Of a stretch of DNA of 64,000 nucleotides, positions 29,096-38,005 are shown piece by piece (the stretch's first letter is position 1; each line of letters starts with the position of its first letter). The position numbers were made by a program, and so were the translations under genes. The notes beneath the pieces were generated by a model, which saw only the letters and a list, made by a program, of their open reading frames with translations, ran no database searches and was not told the DNA's origin. This DNA is from an uncultured Thermoanaerobaculia bacterium (lineage in GTDB: Bacteria > Acidobacteriota > Thermoanaerobaculia > Multivoradales > Multivoraceae). The stretch spans positions 3,024,001-3,088,000 of the forward strand of contig OX638294.1 in NCBI GenBank assembly GCA_951812325.1, given 5' to 3'.

Positions 29096-29707
29096 TCAGT
29101 CCGTGCAGGATGACGCCTGGCGCTTCAGGGCGGAGTACACGGCCTTGACCCGGGTCCGGAGCTCATCGAGGCCGCCGGTGTTCTCGATGACGAAGTCTGC
29201 GACCGCGCGACGGTCCTCGGACGCGGCCTGAGCATCCATCCGTGCCGCCGCCTGGTCGCGATCAAGTCCGCGCCTCACCGCGCGCTCGAGGCGCAGGCCT
29301 GGCGGCGCCTCGACGGTGACCACCGCGTCGTGGCGGCCGCGACCGCCGGTTTCGGCCAACAGCGGCGCCTCGAGCACGACGACCGCGTCGTCGCCCGCCG
29401 CCTCGAGGATCTCCAGGTAGCGCTTCCCGACCAGGGGGTGGATCACCTGTTCGAGGCGGCTGCGGCTGGAGGGATCGGCGAAGACCGCTGGCCCCAGGGC
29501 CTCCTTGTCGACCGATCCGTCCTCTCTCAGCATCCGCGGGCCGAACAGATCGGCGACTGCTTCAGCACCCGGCTCTCCGGGCCGGTACAGATCGGCCACC
29601 AGGGCGTCCGCGTCCGTCACGACGCAGCCCATTTCGGCCAGCATGGCTCCGACCGTCGACTTGCCGCTGGCGATACCGCCGGTGAGTCCCACCCGTAGAG
29701 GAGTCAT
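29096..29707 (-). CDS. coaE: Dephospho-CoA kinase
   Basis: CoaE phosphorylates dephospho-CoA in the last step of CoA synthesis. The 203-residue product has P-loop [12 protein letters not shown], the [13 protein letters not shown] segment with acidic substrate-binding residues, [12 protein letters not shown] and the C-terminal [17 protein letters not shown] at 29707 lies directly before the P-loop strand. The frame remains open upstream into the rplM promoter region, but that part is not conserved. It diverges from rplM. Confidence 0.94.
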   Translation of the reverse strand: MTPLRVGLTGGIASGKSTVGAMLAEMGCVVTDADALVADLYRPGEPGAEAVADLFGPRMLREDGSVDKEALGPAVFADPSSRSRLEQVIHPLVGKRYLEILEAAGDDAVVVLEAPLLAETGGRGRHDAVVTVEAPPGLRLERAVRRGLDRDQAAARMDAQAASEDRRAVADFVIENTGGLDELRTRVKAVYSALKRQASSCTD

Positions 29708-29755
29708 CGTGGGGGTGAGAATACGCCGGCGGACGTCATGGGACCGTCGTTCATC

Positions 29756-29784
29756 TTGACAAGCTCCGGTTGGGACTCTACGAT
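29756..29784 (+). promoter_or_regulatory. Sigma-70-type promoter for rplM-rpsI
   Basis: TTGACA (29756-29761) and TACGAT (29779-29784) are separated by 17 bases, the best consensus promoter in the window. It lies about 120 bases before rplM. The leader between them may hold regulatory structure that I could not resolve. Confidence 0.75.
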
Positions 29785-29903
29785 CTCCGTTCCTCTGCGC
29801 GAGGGGGTCCGGCAGGAGTATGCCCGCTCCTCCGTCAGGCCGCACGCAACGGAGCGCCGGCATTCCGGTGGGCAGGAGCCGGTCGGCCAAGGTACGAACA
29901 CGA

Positions 29904-30377
29904 ATGAACGCAATAGCCAGAGCAAGAACGCCGAACCCGACGTACAGCCCCAGGGTGGGGGAGATCGAGCGGCGCTGGTTCGTCGTGGACGCGGACGGCG
30001 TGCCGCTTGGGCGTCTCGCCACGCGGGTGGCGCGCATCCTGACGGGCAAGGACAAGCCCACGTACGCGCGCCACGTCGACGTCGGCGACTTCGTCGTCGT
30101 CGTCAACGCCGGGAAGGCGGTTCTCACCGGCGGCAAGGACGACAAGAAGATCTACTATCGCCACAGCGGACAGCCGGGCAAGCTCAAGTCGGAGACGGCC
30201 GGTCGTCTTCGCGGCCGCCGGCCGACCAGACTCGTCGAGTTGGCGGTGCGGGGCATGTTGCCCAAGAACCGCCTCGGCCGCCGACAACTTCGCAAGCTCA
30301 AGGTCCATGCCGGCGCGGACCATCCGCACATGGCGCAACAGCCGGAGCCGATCGCGATCGAGGGGAGTCCGAGTTGA
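29904..30377 (+). CDS. rplM: 50S ribosomal protein L13 (uL13)
   Basis: Large-subunit ribosomal protein, 157 residues. Conserved parts: [28 protein letters not shown], then [35 protein letters not shown] and [32 protein letters not shown] 29904 gives about ten residues before T-Y-S-P, a little longer than usual. Its TGA overlaps the TTG start of rpsI. A strong promoter lies upstream. Confidence 0.95.
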   Translation: MNAIARARTPNPTYSPRVGEIERRWFVVDADGVPLGRLATRVARILTGKDKPTYARHVDVGDFVVVVNAGKAVLTGGKDDKKIYYRHSGQPGKLKSETAGRLRGRRPTRLVELAVRGMLPKNRLGRRQLRKLKVHAGADHPHMAQQPEPIAIEGSPS

Positions 30378-30763
30378 CGGAAGCGAGTTACGGAACGGGC
30401 CGCCGCAAGACGGCCACGGCACGCGTGTTCCTGCGTGCCGGGAGCGGTGACATGACGGTCAACGGCATGGGGATGGACGACTACTTCAGCAGCGACGTGC
30501 TGAAGATGATCGTCCACCAGCCGCTGCAGGTGGCCGAGAAGGAAGGCGAGGTGGACATGTGGGCAACGGTCCGCGGAGGCGGCAGTTCAGGTCAGGCGGG
30601 CGCCATCCGGCACGGCCTCTCGCGTGCGCTGGTGGGCTTCGAACCCACGCTCCGCGAGCCGCTCAAGGCGGCCGGGTTCATGACCCGCGATCCGCGGCGC
30701 AAGGAACGCAAGAAGTACGGACAGAAGGGTGCACGTGCGCGCTTCCAGTTCAGCAAGCGGTAG
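30374..30763 (+). CDS. rpsI: 30S ribosomal protein S9 (uS9)
   Basis: Small-subunit ribosomal protein, 129 residues. The sequence [37 protein letters not shown] and the basic C-terminal tail [23 protein letters not shown] are diagnostic; the last Lys-Arg reaches the P-site tRNA. Start TTG 30374 overlaps the rplM stop as TTGA, so its translation is probably coupled to rplM. Confidence 0.96.
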   Translation: MTEASYGTGRRKTATARVFLRAGSGDMTVNGMGMDDYFSSDVLKMIVHQPLQVAEKEGEVDMWATVRGGGSSGQAGAIRHGLSRALVGFEPTLREPLKAAGFMTRDPRRKERKKYGQKGARARFQFSKR

Positions 30764-30776
30764 CGGGGACAGTCTC

Positions 30777-31610
30777 TTGGCTCACGTCACGATGAAAGAG
30801 ATGCTGGAGGCCGGCGTCCACTTCGGCCATCAGACCAGGCGCTGGAATCCCAAGATGCGCGGCTACATCTTCGGACGCCGAAACGGGATCTACATCATCG
30901 ACCTTCAGCAGACCCTGCGGCGTTTCCGCGAGGCTGCGGACTATGTCGGGCACATGGCCCGCATGGGCCGGAGGTTGCTGTTCGTCGGCACCAAGCGCCA
31001 GGCGCAGCAGGCGATCGAGGAGGAGGCGCGTCGCTGCGGCCAGTTCTACGTCACCCATCGTTGGCTCGGCGGTACGCTGACCAACTTCGTCACCATCCGC
31101 GCCTCCGTCGAACGCCTCCAGGATACGGAGAAGAAACTCGACGACGAAGAAAGCCTGCTGACCAAGAAGGAGCGGCTCCGGCTGGAGCGCGAGCGGGACA
31201 AGATGGTCCGCAACCTCGACGGGATCCGGGACATGGAGCGGCTCCCCGACGCGCTCTTCGTCGTCGATCCGCGGCGCGAGCACATTGCGATCGCGGAGGC
31301 GAACAAGCTGAACATTCCGGTGGTGGCCATCGTGGATACGAACTGTGATCCGGAACTCGTGGATCACGTGATCCCGGGCAACGACGACGCCATCCGAACG
31401 ATCCGGTTGTTCACCGGCCGCATCGCCGACTCCTACATCGAGGGCGCCGCGGCCTGGGCCAAGGGCGACGAGGCGCAGGCGGCGCCTGCGGCTGCCGTCC
31501 ATGCGGACGGCGAAGGCGCTGGGCCGGCCGGGGCCCCGGAAGGGCAGCCCGAGCGTGCTGAGGCTGCGTCCGGGGTCGCGGAACCTGCGGCGGTCAGCGG
31601 CAGCCCGTAG
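30777..31610 (+). CDS. rpsB: 30S ribosomal protein S2 (uS2)
   Basis: S2 is the late-binding small-subunit protein that bridges to S1. The 277-residue product has [44 protein letters not shown] and [19 protein letters not shown]. The tail after about residue 225 is long, Ala/Gly/Glu-rich and probably disordered. Start TTG 30777 gives the usual A-x-V-T-M-K beginning; ATG 30792 is an alternative. It follows rpsI by 13 bp. Confidence 0.95.
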   Translation: MAHVTMKEMLEAGVHFGHQTRRWNPKMRGYIFGRRNGIYIIDLQQTLRRFREAADYVGHMARMGRRLLFVGTKRQAQQAIEEEARRCGQFYVTHRWLGGTLTNFVTIRASVERLQDTEKKLDDEESLLTKKERLRLERERDKMVRNLDGIRDMERLPDALFVVDPRREHIAIAEANKLNIPVVAIVDTNCDPELVDHVIPGNDDAIRTIRLFTGRIADSYIEGAAAWAKGDEAQAAPAAAVHADGEGAGPAGAPEGQPERAEAASGVAEPAAVSGSP

Positions 31611-31750
31611 GCCGTCCGGCAGGTTCGCGGTGAGGCGCCGACGTTCCCTCGCCGGGCGAGCCGGCGCCGGGTGCGCGCGGATTCTGTGAAGTTCCAGTCA
31701 GAGGCCGGATCAGGCAGGGAAGCCGTGGCCTCTTCAGGGAGAAGGAAGCA

Positions 31751-32395
31751 ATGAGCAAGGCAGTAACAGTCGCGATGGTGAAGGAACTCCGTGAGCGGAC
31801 CGGCGCCGGCATGATGGACTGCAAGAGGGCCCTGGTGGAGACCGGCGGCGATCTCGAGGAGGCGCTCGACGCGCTGCGCAAGAAGGGTCTCGCCTCGGCC
31901 GCGAGGAAGGCGGGCCGGGCTACCAGCGACGGTCTCGTGGTTTCCTACATCCACGCTGGCGGCAAGATCGGCGTGCTGCTCGAGATCAACTGCGAGACGG
32001 ACTTCGTGGCGCGCACGGACGACTTTCAGCAGTTGGCCCACGATCTCTCGCTTCATGTGGCGGCCAGCCGGCCCCGTTTCATCGGTCGCGACGAGGTGAC
32101 CGCGGAGGTCCTCGAACGGGAGAAGAGGATTCACCGCGAGCAGGCGCTGGAATCGGGCAAGCCGGAGCACATCGTCCAGCGCATCGTCGAGGGGCGGATG
32201 GGCAAGTTCTTCGCCGAGAATTGCCTCCTGGAGCAACCCTTCGTCAAGGACCCGGACCGGAAGGTCGAGGACGTGCTCAAGGCGGTGATCGCCAAGCTTG
32301 GCGAGAACATGCGCATCTGCCGCTTCGCGAGGTTCCAGCTCGGAGGCGATGCGACGGTCGCCGCCGCGGTTTCGCCGGCTTCCGATCCGTCCTGA
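31751..32395 (+). CDS. tsf: Elongation factor Ts
   Basis: EF-Ts is the nucleotide-exchange factor for EF-Tu. The 214-residue product has the N-terminal UBA-like domain with [25 protein letters not shown], the strand [26 protein letters not shown], and LLEQPFVKD. At 214 residues it is a short-type EF-Ts with a single core subdomain, as in Thermus. ATG 31751 follows a purine-rich GGGAGAAGG. It sits in the rpsB-tsf-pyrH-frr order. Confidence 0.95.
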   Translation: MSKAVTVAMVKELRERTGAGMMDCKRALVETGGDLEEALDALRKKGLASAARKAGRATSDGLVVSYIHAGGKIGVLLEINCETDFVARTDDFQQLAHDLSLHVAASRPRFIGRDEVTAEVLEREKRIHREQALESGKPEHIVQRIVEGRMGKFFAENCLLEQPFVKDPDRKVEDVLKAVIAKLGENMRICRFARFQLGGDATVAAAVSPASDPS

Positions 32396-32402
32396 TCGGC
32401 AG

Positions 32403-33131
32403 ATGATGGCAGCTGCCGCAGCCGAGCCGGCCTATCGCCGCATCCTGCTCAAGCTGTCGGGCGAAGCCTTGATGGGAGACAAGCCGTTCGGTCTCGATGA
32501 GATCGTCGTCGGCCGGATCGCGACGCAGATTCGGGACGTCTTCGAACTCGGCGTGGAGCTGGGTATCGTTGTTGGCGGCGGCAACGTGATCCGCGGCCTG
32601 GCAGCGAGCCATCGAGGCGTCGAGCGGGCGACGGGCGACTACATGGGCATGTTGGCGACCGTGATCAACAGTCTGGCGATGCAGGACGCGCTGGAGAAGA
32701 CCGGTGTTCCCACCCGTGTGCAGACGGGCATCGAAATGCGCAGCGTGGCCGAACCGTTCATTCGCCGTCGGGCGATCCGGCATCTGGAGAAGGGTCGGGT
32801 CGTGATCTTCGGCGCCGGTACCGGCAACCCCTACCTGACGACGGACACCGCCGCGGCTCTCCGTGCGAACGAAGTCCAGGCGGAGATACTGCTCAAGGCC
32901 ACCAGGGTCGACGGCGTCTACAGCGCCGACCCGCGCCGGCACCCCGGTGCGAAGCGCCTGCCCGAAGTGACCTATCAGGAGGTCCTGGAGCGCAACCTGG
33001 GCATCATGGACGCGGCCGCGATCAGCCTGTGCCGGGAGAACGACCTGCCGATCGCGGTGTTCGATCTCGGAGTGGAGGGCAACATCCGACGAGTGGTTCT
33101 GGGAGAGCGGGTCGGTTCCCTGGTCAAGTGA
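32403..33131 (+). CDS. pyrH: UMP kinase
   Basis: PyrH phosphorylates UMP to UDP and is regulated by GTP and UTP in many bacteria. The 242-residue amino-acid-kinase-fold protein has [68 protein letters not shown] and the C-terminal [16 protein letters not shown]. Two adjacent in-frame ATGs (32403, 32406) can start it. It is 7 bp after tsf. Confidence 0.95.
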   Translation: MMAAAAAEPAYRRILLKLSGEALMGDKPFGLDEIVVGRIATQIRDVFELGVELGIVVGGGNVIRGLAASHRGVERATGDYMGMLATVINSLAMQDALEKTGVPTRVQTGIEMRSVAEPFIRRRAIRHLEKGRVVIFGAGTGNPYLTTDTAAALRANEVQAEILLKATRVDGVYSADPRRHPGAKRLPEVTYQEVLERNLGIMDAAAISLCRENDLPIAVFDLGVEGNIRRVVLGERVGSLVK

Positions 33132-33201
33132 CGTCCACACCCGTGACGAGGGCCGGCCTTGCCGCCACGGATCGTCACCTCAGGCGCGCGACGTTCACGC
33201 G

Positions 33202-33228
33202 TTGACATCGAGGGCGGCCCGATATGCT
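33202..33228 (+). promoter_or_regulatory. Candidate promoter for frr, overlapping repeat copy C
   Basis: TTGACA at 33202-33207 and TATGCT at 33223-33228 are 15 bases apart, a little short. The -10-like bases are the first bases of the dispersed repeat (CCGATATGCTCCCTC), which then forms most of the leader before frr. Confidence 0.45.
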
Positions 33229-33297
33229 CCCTCGTTGCGCCCCGCTGGACGGGCGCCCGACCGCTCCCGGTGCGACACGGACTTCGCCGCGGGCTGT
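33219..33297 (+). repeat. Dispersed palindromic element, copy C
   Basis: This segment is the reverse complement of copy B at 13823-13901 with roughly 80% identity by eye: it opens CCGATATGCTCCCTCGTTGC, passes through GGTGCGACACGGACTTC and ends CGCGGGCTG. It lies 40 bases before the frr start in the pyrH-frr gap. Confidence 0.65.
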
Positions 33298-33336
33298 CGG
33301 AGCCAGGGTTGCAGCACGAGGAGGCAAGGGAGGGAC

Positions 33337-33891
33337 ATGCAGGATCTGTTCTTGGAGATGGAGCTCAAGATGAGGGATGGCGTCGACCACCTTCACCAGG
33401 AGCTGAAGACACTACGTACCGGTCGTGCATCGACGGCTCTGCTGGACGGAGTGACGGTCGAGTACTACGGTACGCTTACGCCACTGAACCAGCTCGCGGT
33501 CCTGTCGGTCGCCGACGCCACGCTGCTCGTGGCGCAACCGTTCGATCCGACCCAGATCGCCGCGATCGAGCGCGCGATCCTGGTTGCCGATCTGGGGTTG
33601 AATCCCTCCAACGACGGCAGGATTGTCCGTGTCCCCGTGCCTCCGCTGACCGAGGAGCGCCGCAGGGAGATGGTGAAGCGTGCCCACGAGATCGCGGAGC
33701 GCTTCCGCAATACCGTGCGCGGCGTGCGTCGCGAAGGCAACGATCAGCTGAAGCGGATGGAGAAGGCCAAGGAAATTTCACAGGACGAGGAACGCCGTGG
33801 ATTCGATGAAATGCAGAGGCTCCATGACCACTACATCGGCCTGGTGAACAAGGCGCTGGCGAACAAGGAGAAAGACATCCTCGAGGTCTAG
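33337..33891 (+). CDS. frr: Ribosome recycling factor
   Basis: RRF with EF-G splits post-termination ribosomes. The 184-residue product is the normal length. It has the helix ending ELKTLRTGRASTALLDGVTVEYYGT, then PLNQLAVLSV, PFDPTQIAAIERAIL, DLGLNPSNDGRIVRVPVPPLTEERRREMVK, and NTVRGVRREGNDQLK. ATG 33337 has GGGAGGG five bases upstream. Although it follows pyrH, the 205-bp gap with its own candidate promoter suggests separate control. Confidence 0.96.
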   Translation: MQDLFLEMELKMRDGVDHLHQELKTLRTGRASTALLDGVTVEYYGTLTPLNQLAVLSVADATLLVAQPFDPTQIAAIERAILVADLGLNPSNDGRIVRVPVPPLTEERRREMVKRAHEIAERFRNTVRGVRREGNDQLKRMEKAKEISQDEERRGFDEMQRLHDHYIGLVNKALANKEKDILEV

Positions 33892-33897
33892 CAGCCC

Positions 33898-34704
33898 GTG
33901 GCGGCGCACGTGAGCGGCCGGAAGAACCGGCGTGGTGGTCCGACCTCCGCGCCCGCGCGGTGGCGGCTCGGTTTCCAGCCGGTCCGCGAGGTTCTCCGCA
34001 GCCACCCGCACGAAGTCGCCGAAGTCCTCAGCTCGAGGGCCGCCGGAGCGCGCCGCCGGACGATCGAAGGGCTGTGTGCGCGCCACGGAGTGCCGGTTCG
34101 AAGCCTGGCCGCCGCTGAACTGCGGGCGCGGCTCGAAGCGGAGGGACTCGCATCCGGGGCTGCGGCTGCACGCGGCTTCGCGGCGCTGCTGGCGCCGGAG
34201 AGGCGGAGCGGATCGACTGTTGCCGCTGCCGACCCGCATCTCGTCGTGCTGGTCGAGGACGTCCAGGATCCGCGGAATCTGGGCGCACTGCTACGGGTGT
34301 GCGAGGGCGCGGGAGTGGGCAGGGTTCTGATCCGCGACCGCGGTTCGGCGCCGCTCTCGGCTGCGGTAGCCGGCACCGCCGCGGGAGCGGCCGATTGGCT
34401 GGACGTCGAGCGGATCGTGAACAGCGCCCAGGAGATCGAGCGCCTCAAGCGAGACGCTTTCTGGGTCTACGGCGCCGACGCCGCAGGTGACGCGCCGTGG
34501 ACGGTGGACTTGAGCGGCCCGATCGTTCTCTGCATCGGCGGCGAGGCGCGAGGTCTGCGGCGCCGGACGAAGAGCCTCTGCGACGGGCTGCTCGGCCTGC
34601 CGATGCGCGGCCGGGTCGAATCCCTGAACCTCTCCACCGCGGCCTCGGCTCTGCTCTATGAGGCGGTCCGCCAGCGTCTTGTCAGGTCGGAGGCCCTGGC
34701 GTAG
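33898..34704 (+). CDS. rlmB: TrmH/SpoU-family RNA 2'-O-methyltransferase, RlmB-like
   Basis: The 268-residue protein has an N-terminal substrate-binding domain and a C-terminal SPOUT (knotted) methyltransferase. Motif 1 is DVQDPRNLGALLRVCEGAGV with the catalytic Asn-Arg region, motif 2 is IVLCIGGEARGLRR and motif 3 is LPMRGRVESLNLSTAASALLYEAVRQR. That set fits the RlmB branch, which methylates G2251 of 23S rRNA; assignment to another family member cannot be excluded. The N-terminal 20 residues are basic and disordered. GTG start 6 bp after frr. Confidence 0.85.
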   Translation: MAAHVSGRKNRRGGPTSAPARWRLGFQPVREVLRSHPHEVAEVLSSRAAGARRRTIEGLCARHGVPVRSLAAAELRARLEAEGLASGAAAARGFAALLAPERRSGSTVAAADPHLVVLVEDVQDPRNLGALLRVCEGAGVGRVLIRDRGSAPLSAAVAGTAAGAADWLDVERIVNSAQEIERLKRDAFWVYGADAAGDAPWTVDLSGPIVLCIGGEARGLRRRTKSLCDGLLGLPMRGRVESLNLSTAASALLYEAVRQRLVRSEALA

Positions 34705-34756
34705 ACTCCGGCGTCGCCGTGGCGCCGCCACGGCGCCCAAGTGTCTCGTTGCGAGG

Positions 34757-34832
34757 GCCGGCATAGCTCAGTTGGTAGAGCAACTGCCTTGTAAGCAGTA
34801 GGTCCTCGGTTCGAATCCGGGTGCCGGCTCCA
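34757..34832 (+). tRNA. tRNA-Thr (anticodon TGT)
   Basis: Acceptor stem GCCGGCA pairs with TGCCGGC; anticodon stem ACTGC/GCAGT encloses CTTGTAA with anticodon TGT at 34790-34792. T arm GGTTCGAATCC. Discriminator T and encoded CCA are present. It is the first of three tRNAs in tandem. Confidence 0.95.
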
Positions 34833-34846
34833 CGGAGGAAGTTGCC

Positions 34847-34933
34847 GGAGGTGTGGCCGAGCGGTCAAAGGCAACAGACTGTAAATCTGTCGGGCAAAGC
34901 CCTACGATGGTTCGAATCCATCCGCCTCCACCA
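34847..34933 (+). tRNA. tRNA-Tyr (anticodon GTA)
   Basis: Class II tRNA with a long variable arm. Acceptor GGAGGTG pairs with CGCCTCC; anticodon stem ACAGA/TCTGT encloses CTGTAAA with anticodon GTA at 34881-34883. Discriminator A and CCA are encoded. Confidence 0.95.
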
Positions 34934-34956
34934 CCTTCCTGGCCTCGGCGGGGCTC

Positions 34957-35031
34957 GCGGGAGTAACTCAGGGGTAGAGTCACAGCCTTCCAAGCTGTTG
35001 GTCGCGGGTTCGAATCCCGTCTCCCGCTCCA
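34957..35031 (+). tRNA. tRNA-Gly (anticodon TCC)
   Basis: Acceptor GCGGGAG pairs with CTCCCGC; anticodon stem ACAGC/GCTGT encloses CTTCCAA with anticodon TCC at 34989-34991. Discriminator T and CCA are encoded. Its last 21 bases reappear inverted, with one mismatch, in each unit of the tandem array immediately downstream. In many bacteria this tRNA cluster precedes tuf, but no tuf is here. Confidence 0.95.
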
Positions 35032-35330
35032 CGCCGCGCGGAGCGCCGGCGTGGAGCGTGAGACGGGATTCGGCGTTCGGCGCACCTTCGCGCGCTGCGC
35101 GCGCGAGAGGTGCGTCTCGGCCATCAAGTCCCTTCCAGTTGTGCAGCGGGGGGGGCCGCGCGGAGCGCCGGCGTGGAGCGTGAGACGGGATTCGGCGTTC
35201 GGCGCACCTTCGCGCGCTGCGCGCGCGAGAGGTGCGTCTCGGCCATCAAATCCCTTCCAGTTGTGCAGCGGGGGGGCCGCGCGGAGCAGCGGCGTGGAGC
35301 GTGAGACGGGATTCGGCGTTCGGCGCTTTC
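35032..35330. repeat. Tandem array of ~121-bp units carrying inverted tRNA-Gly 3' ends
   Basis: The 373-bp gap between tRNA-Gly and the ThuA-like gene holds two full units and one partial unit, near-identical. Each contains TGGAGCGTGAGACGGGATTC (at 35052, 35174 and 35295), the reverse complement of the tRNA-Gly 3' end with one mismatch. Each full unit also has a GC-rich hairpin with arms CGCACCT and AGGTGCG around alternating CG. The first copy can pair with the tRNA gene end to give a 21-bp stem with a 20-base loop. No protein is supported here despite open frames. Confidence 0.85.
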
Positions 35331-35404
35331 GCAGCAAGCGATGTGGGCTTGCTACGCTGCGTCGCGCGGCGCAAGCTCGCAGGCTGATTCTGGAGGTTTC
35401 AGAG

Positions 35405-36433
35405 ATGAGAGTGAATCGTCTTTTTCCGGCCGTGCCGGCACTGTGCGCGGTGCTCCTGCCCTTCCTGCACGGGCCGGCACTCAGCAGCGAACAGCAGTGG
35501 GTCGCCTACTCCGGAGGCGACGGTCCCGGGGCCGGCCGCAAGGTCGTTCTGATCGCCGGCGACGAGGAGTACCGTTCGGAAGAGGCGCTGCCCATGCTCG
35601 GCAAGGTGCTCTCCGTGCGACACGGTTTCGAGTGCGTCGTGCTGTTCTCGATCAACGCGGAGACCGGCGCGATCGATCCGGAAGAGCAGACGAACATCCC
35701 GGGTCTCGAGGCTCTGGCTGACGCCGACCTGATGGTCATCGCGACGCGGTTCCGGGAACTCCCCGACGAGCAGATGAAGCACATCGTCGACTACGTCGAA
35801 TCGGGGCGGCCGATCATCGGACTGCGAACCGCGACTCACGCCTTCTCCTACCAGCGCAATCCGGAAAGCCCGTACGCGCACTGGAGCTTCCGCAGCGAGA
35901 GCTGGCCAGGCGGGTTCGGCCAGCAGGTGCTCGGGGAGACCTGGATCAACCACCACGGCCGCCACGGCCGGGAAAGCACCCGCGGCGTTGTCGCCCCCGG
36001 CGCCGCAGGCCATCCGATCCTGCGCGGAGTGACCGATGTCTGGGGGCCGACGGACGTCTATGGCGTGAAGAACCTCGGTGACGACGCGGAGGTGCTGCTG
36101 TTGGGCGCGGTGCTGGCCGGCATGTCGCCGGACGATCAACCGGTCGAGGGACCGAAGAACGACCCGATGGAGCCGCTGGTCTGGACCCGTTCCTACACGG
36201 GCAGCGGCGGCAGGGCCTCGCGGGTGTTCACGACCACGATGGGCTCCTCGACGGACTTCGAGAGCGAGGGGCTGCGCCGCCTGATCGTCAACGCCGTGTA
36301 CTGGGGGCTTGGCATGGAGGACCGCATCCCGGAGCAGAGCGACGTGCGGATCGTCGGCGAGTACCAGCCGACCGACTTCGGATTCGGAAGCCACGCGGTG
36401 GGGGTCATGCCGTCGGACCACGCGCTGCCGTAG
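35405..36433 (+). CDS. Secreted ThuA-like domain protein
   Basis: The 342-residue product begins with a signal peptide (hydrophobic LFPAVPALCAVLLPFL, cleavage likely near ALSSEQ). The rest resembles the ThuA-like fold related to class I glutamine amidotransferases: KVVLIAGDEEYRSEEALPML, DLMVIATRFRELPDEQMKHIVDYVESGRPIIGLRT, then TWINHHGRHG and GSSTDFESEGLRRLIVNAVYWG. No classical Cys nucleophile elbow is visible. The family is often linked to sugar metabolism, but the reaction is unknown. GGAGG lies about ten bases before ATG 35405. Confidence 0.82.
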   Translation: MRVNRLFPAVPALCAVLLPFLHGPALSSEQQWVAYSGGDGPGAGRKVVLIAGDEEYRSEEALPMLGKVLSVRHGFECVVLFSINAETGAIDPEEQTNIPGLEALADADLMVIATRFRELPDEQMKHIVDYVESGRPIIGLRTATHAFSYQRNPESPYAHWSFRSESWPGGFGQQVLGETWINHHGRHGRESTRGVVAPGAAGHPILRGVTDVWGPTDVYGVKNLGDDAEVLLLGAVLAGMSPDDQPVEGPKNDPMEPLVWTRSYTGSGGRASRVFTTTMGSSTDFESEGLRRLIVNAVYWGLGMEDRIPEQSDVRIVGEYQPTDFGFGSHAVGVMPSDHALP

Positions 36434-36698
36434 TGCGACCGATCCGGCTCCAGGAAGTGGCCTGCTGCCACCGCGGTCCAGTCCACGGGCCGAGGATCGT
36501 CGGGGCGAAGAGCGGCCAGAGGCCGCCTTCCGCCGGCTCGGACACACCGGCCAGCAGGAGACCGTTTGCTTCCGCGTCGGCGAGAGAACCGTCCAGCACC
36601 CAGGGAACGAAGCGGACCGGATTTGCCAGCCGCAAGGAGCCGAGCAGGGTCGCGCACAGACCGGCGGCCGGCGAACCGATCGCGATCGTCGCGATCAT
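36405..36698 (-). CDS. Hypothetical protein
   Basis: A 97-residue minus-strand frame in the 423-bp gap between the ThuA-like gene and the aminotransferase; it overlaps the ThuA-like 3' end by 29 bases. Codon choice is strongly GC-ending, like neighbouring real genes, and the product is hydrophobic at its start (MIATIAIGSPAAGL) with a Pro/Trp-rich middle. I recognise no family. It could be a genuine small gene or the remnant of a longer one. Confidence 0.35.
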   Translation of the reverse strand: MIATIAIGSPAAGLCATLLGSLRLANPVRFVPWVLDGSLADAEANGLLLAGVSEPAEGGLWPLFAPTILGPWTGPRWQQATSWSRIGRTTAARGPTA

Positions 36699-36856
36699 CG
36701 TCGCGGAGGATCAACGCGGATGGGATCTGGCTTGCCCTCGCGTTGCCGTTCCGGTTCGATGCGAGTGACTGGAGTCGCGGCACGACTCCTGTCCTGACGG
36801 AGCGGTGGCATACTGCGGCGCCTGCCGACGAACAGATCCGGCACTGGGGGTGCGCA

Positions 36857-38005
36857 ATGGAGATGGAGACCTTCGAACTGGAGCGGCAACAGTCGCTGTG
36901 GGAGCACAAGGTGGACATCAACCTGAGCGAGAGCGGCGTCGACCCGCTCACGCTCGACGGTCTGGCGGCGCTGGGGCTCGATCTGGACCGGCTCCACGGC
37001 GTGCCGCTCGAGTACATCCAGTCGAACGGCACACCGGAGTTGCGGTCGCAACTTGCCGGGCACTACGCGGGGGCGACGATCGAGCATCTACTGGCGACAA
37101 CCGGCTCGTCCGAGGCGAACTATGTGGCCGTGCAGGTGCTCGTCGAGCCGGGGGACGAGGTCGTGGCGATCGTGCCGAACTACCTGCAGGTGGGGTTGGC
37201 CGCCCGTGGTCTCGGCGCGTTGGTCAGGGATGTCCCCCTCCTCCCCGGCGCCGACGAATCGAGTTGGTCGCTCGACTGGGAGGCGTTCGAAGCCGCCGTC
37301 GGGGCGCGGACGAAGCTCATCTACCTGAGCCATCCGAACAACCCGACCGGACATGTGTTCACGCCATCCGAACTGGACCGCATCGCCGCGGCGGCGGCGC
37401 GGGTCGGCGCCTGGGTGCTCTCGGACGAGGTCTACCGCGGCGCCGTGCACGACCTGGCGCCGGGCGAGGAGGCGCCCGGCATGTGGGGCCGCGGCGAGCG
37501 GATCATCGCGGTGTCGAGTCTCTCCAAGGCATACGGCCTGCCGGGCGCCCGGCTCGGGTGGATGGCAGGCCCGCCCGCGTTCATCGCACGCTGCTGGGCG
37601 CGGCGCGACTTCACGACGATTGCGCCCGGCGCCCTCTCCGACGCGATCGCCCGCTTCGCCACCGAGCCGTCGAACCAGGAGCGGCTGTTCGCACGCGCGC
37701 GGCGGATGATGCGCACCAACCGTGACACCTTCCGCGGCTGGACCGGCCGGCAGAACGGCGCGCTCCCGTATCGCGAGCCGCGGGCCGGCGCCTATGCCTT
37801 CGTACCGTTCGTCGAGAACGGCCGGTTGGCCGACTGCGCCCGCTTTGCCGAACGGCTGCGCCGGAACCGCAGCGTACTTCTCGTGGCGGGTCGTTGGGCC
37901 GGCATGCCGGGCTATCTGCGCTTCGGTCTCGGGCTTGAGCCCGGTCCCTTCGCTGAGGGCCTGCGCCGGGTCGGACTGGAGATCGGCGGCGGAGCCGCGG
38001 CGTGA
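36857..38005 (+). CDS. PLP-dependent aminotransferase, class I/II
   Basis: Fold-type I aminotransferase, 382 residues. Visible: the nucleotide-like G-S-S-E-A-N phosphate-binding start of the large domain, YLSHPNNPTGHVF, DEVYRGAVHD with the pyridine-N Asp, and the Schiff-base Lys in SSLSKAYGLPGARLGW. A late Arg (YLRFGLGLEPG) would bind substrate carboxylate. The N-terminus (NLSESGVDPLTL) resembles a subgroup that includes aminotransferases of amino-acid and antibiotic metabolism; the substrate cannot be named. ATG 36857 is chosen; weaker starts lie upstream. Its stop overlaps the next gene's GTG. Confidence 0.85.
   Translation: MEMETFELERQQSLWEHKVDINLSESGVDPLTLDGLAALGLDLDRLHGVPLEYIQSNGTPELRSQLAGHYAGATIEHLLATTGSSEANYVAVQVLVEPGDEVVAIVPNYLQVGLAARGLGALVRDVPLLPGADESSWSLDWEAFEAAVGARTKLIYLSHPNNPTGHVFTPSELDRIAAAAARVGAWVLSDEVYRGAVHDLAPGEEAPGMWGRGERIIAVSSLSKAYGLPGARLGWMAGPPAFIARCWARRDFTTIAPGALSDAIARFATEPSNQERLFARARRMMRTNRDTFRGWTGRQNGALPYREPRAGAYAFVPFVENGRLADCARFAERLRRNRSVLLVAGRWAGMPGYLRFGLGLEPGPFAEGLRRVGLEIGGGAAA

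Noticed and set aside
35032..35330. CRISPR array
   Set aside because: Units are about 121 bp and repeat in full rather than short repeats with unique spacers; no cas genes.
35051..35404. Upstream extension of the ThuA-like protein
   Set aside because: It is made of the 121-bp repeat units; the signal peptide and ribosome-binding site place the start at 35405.
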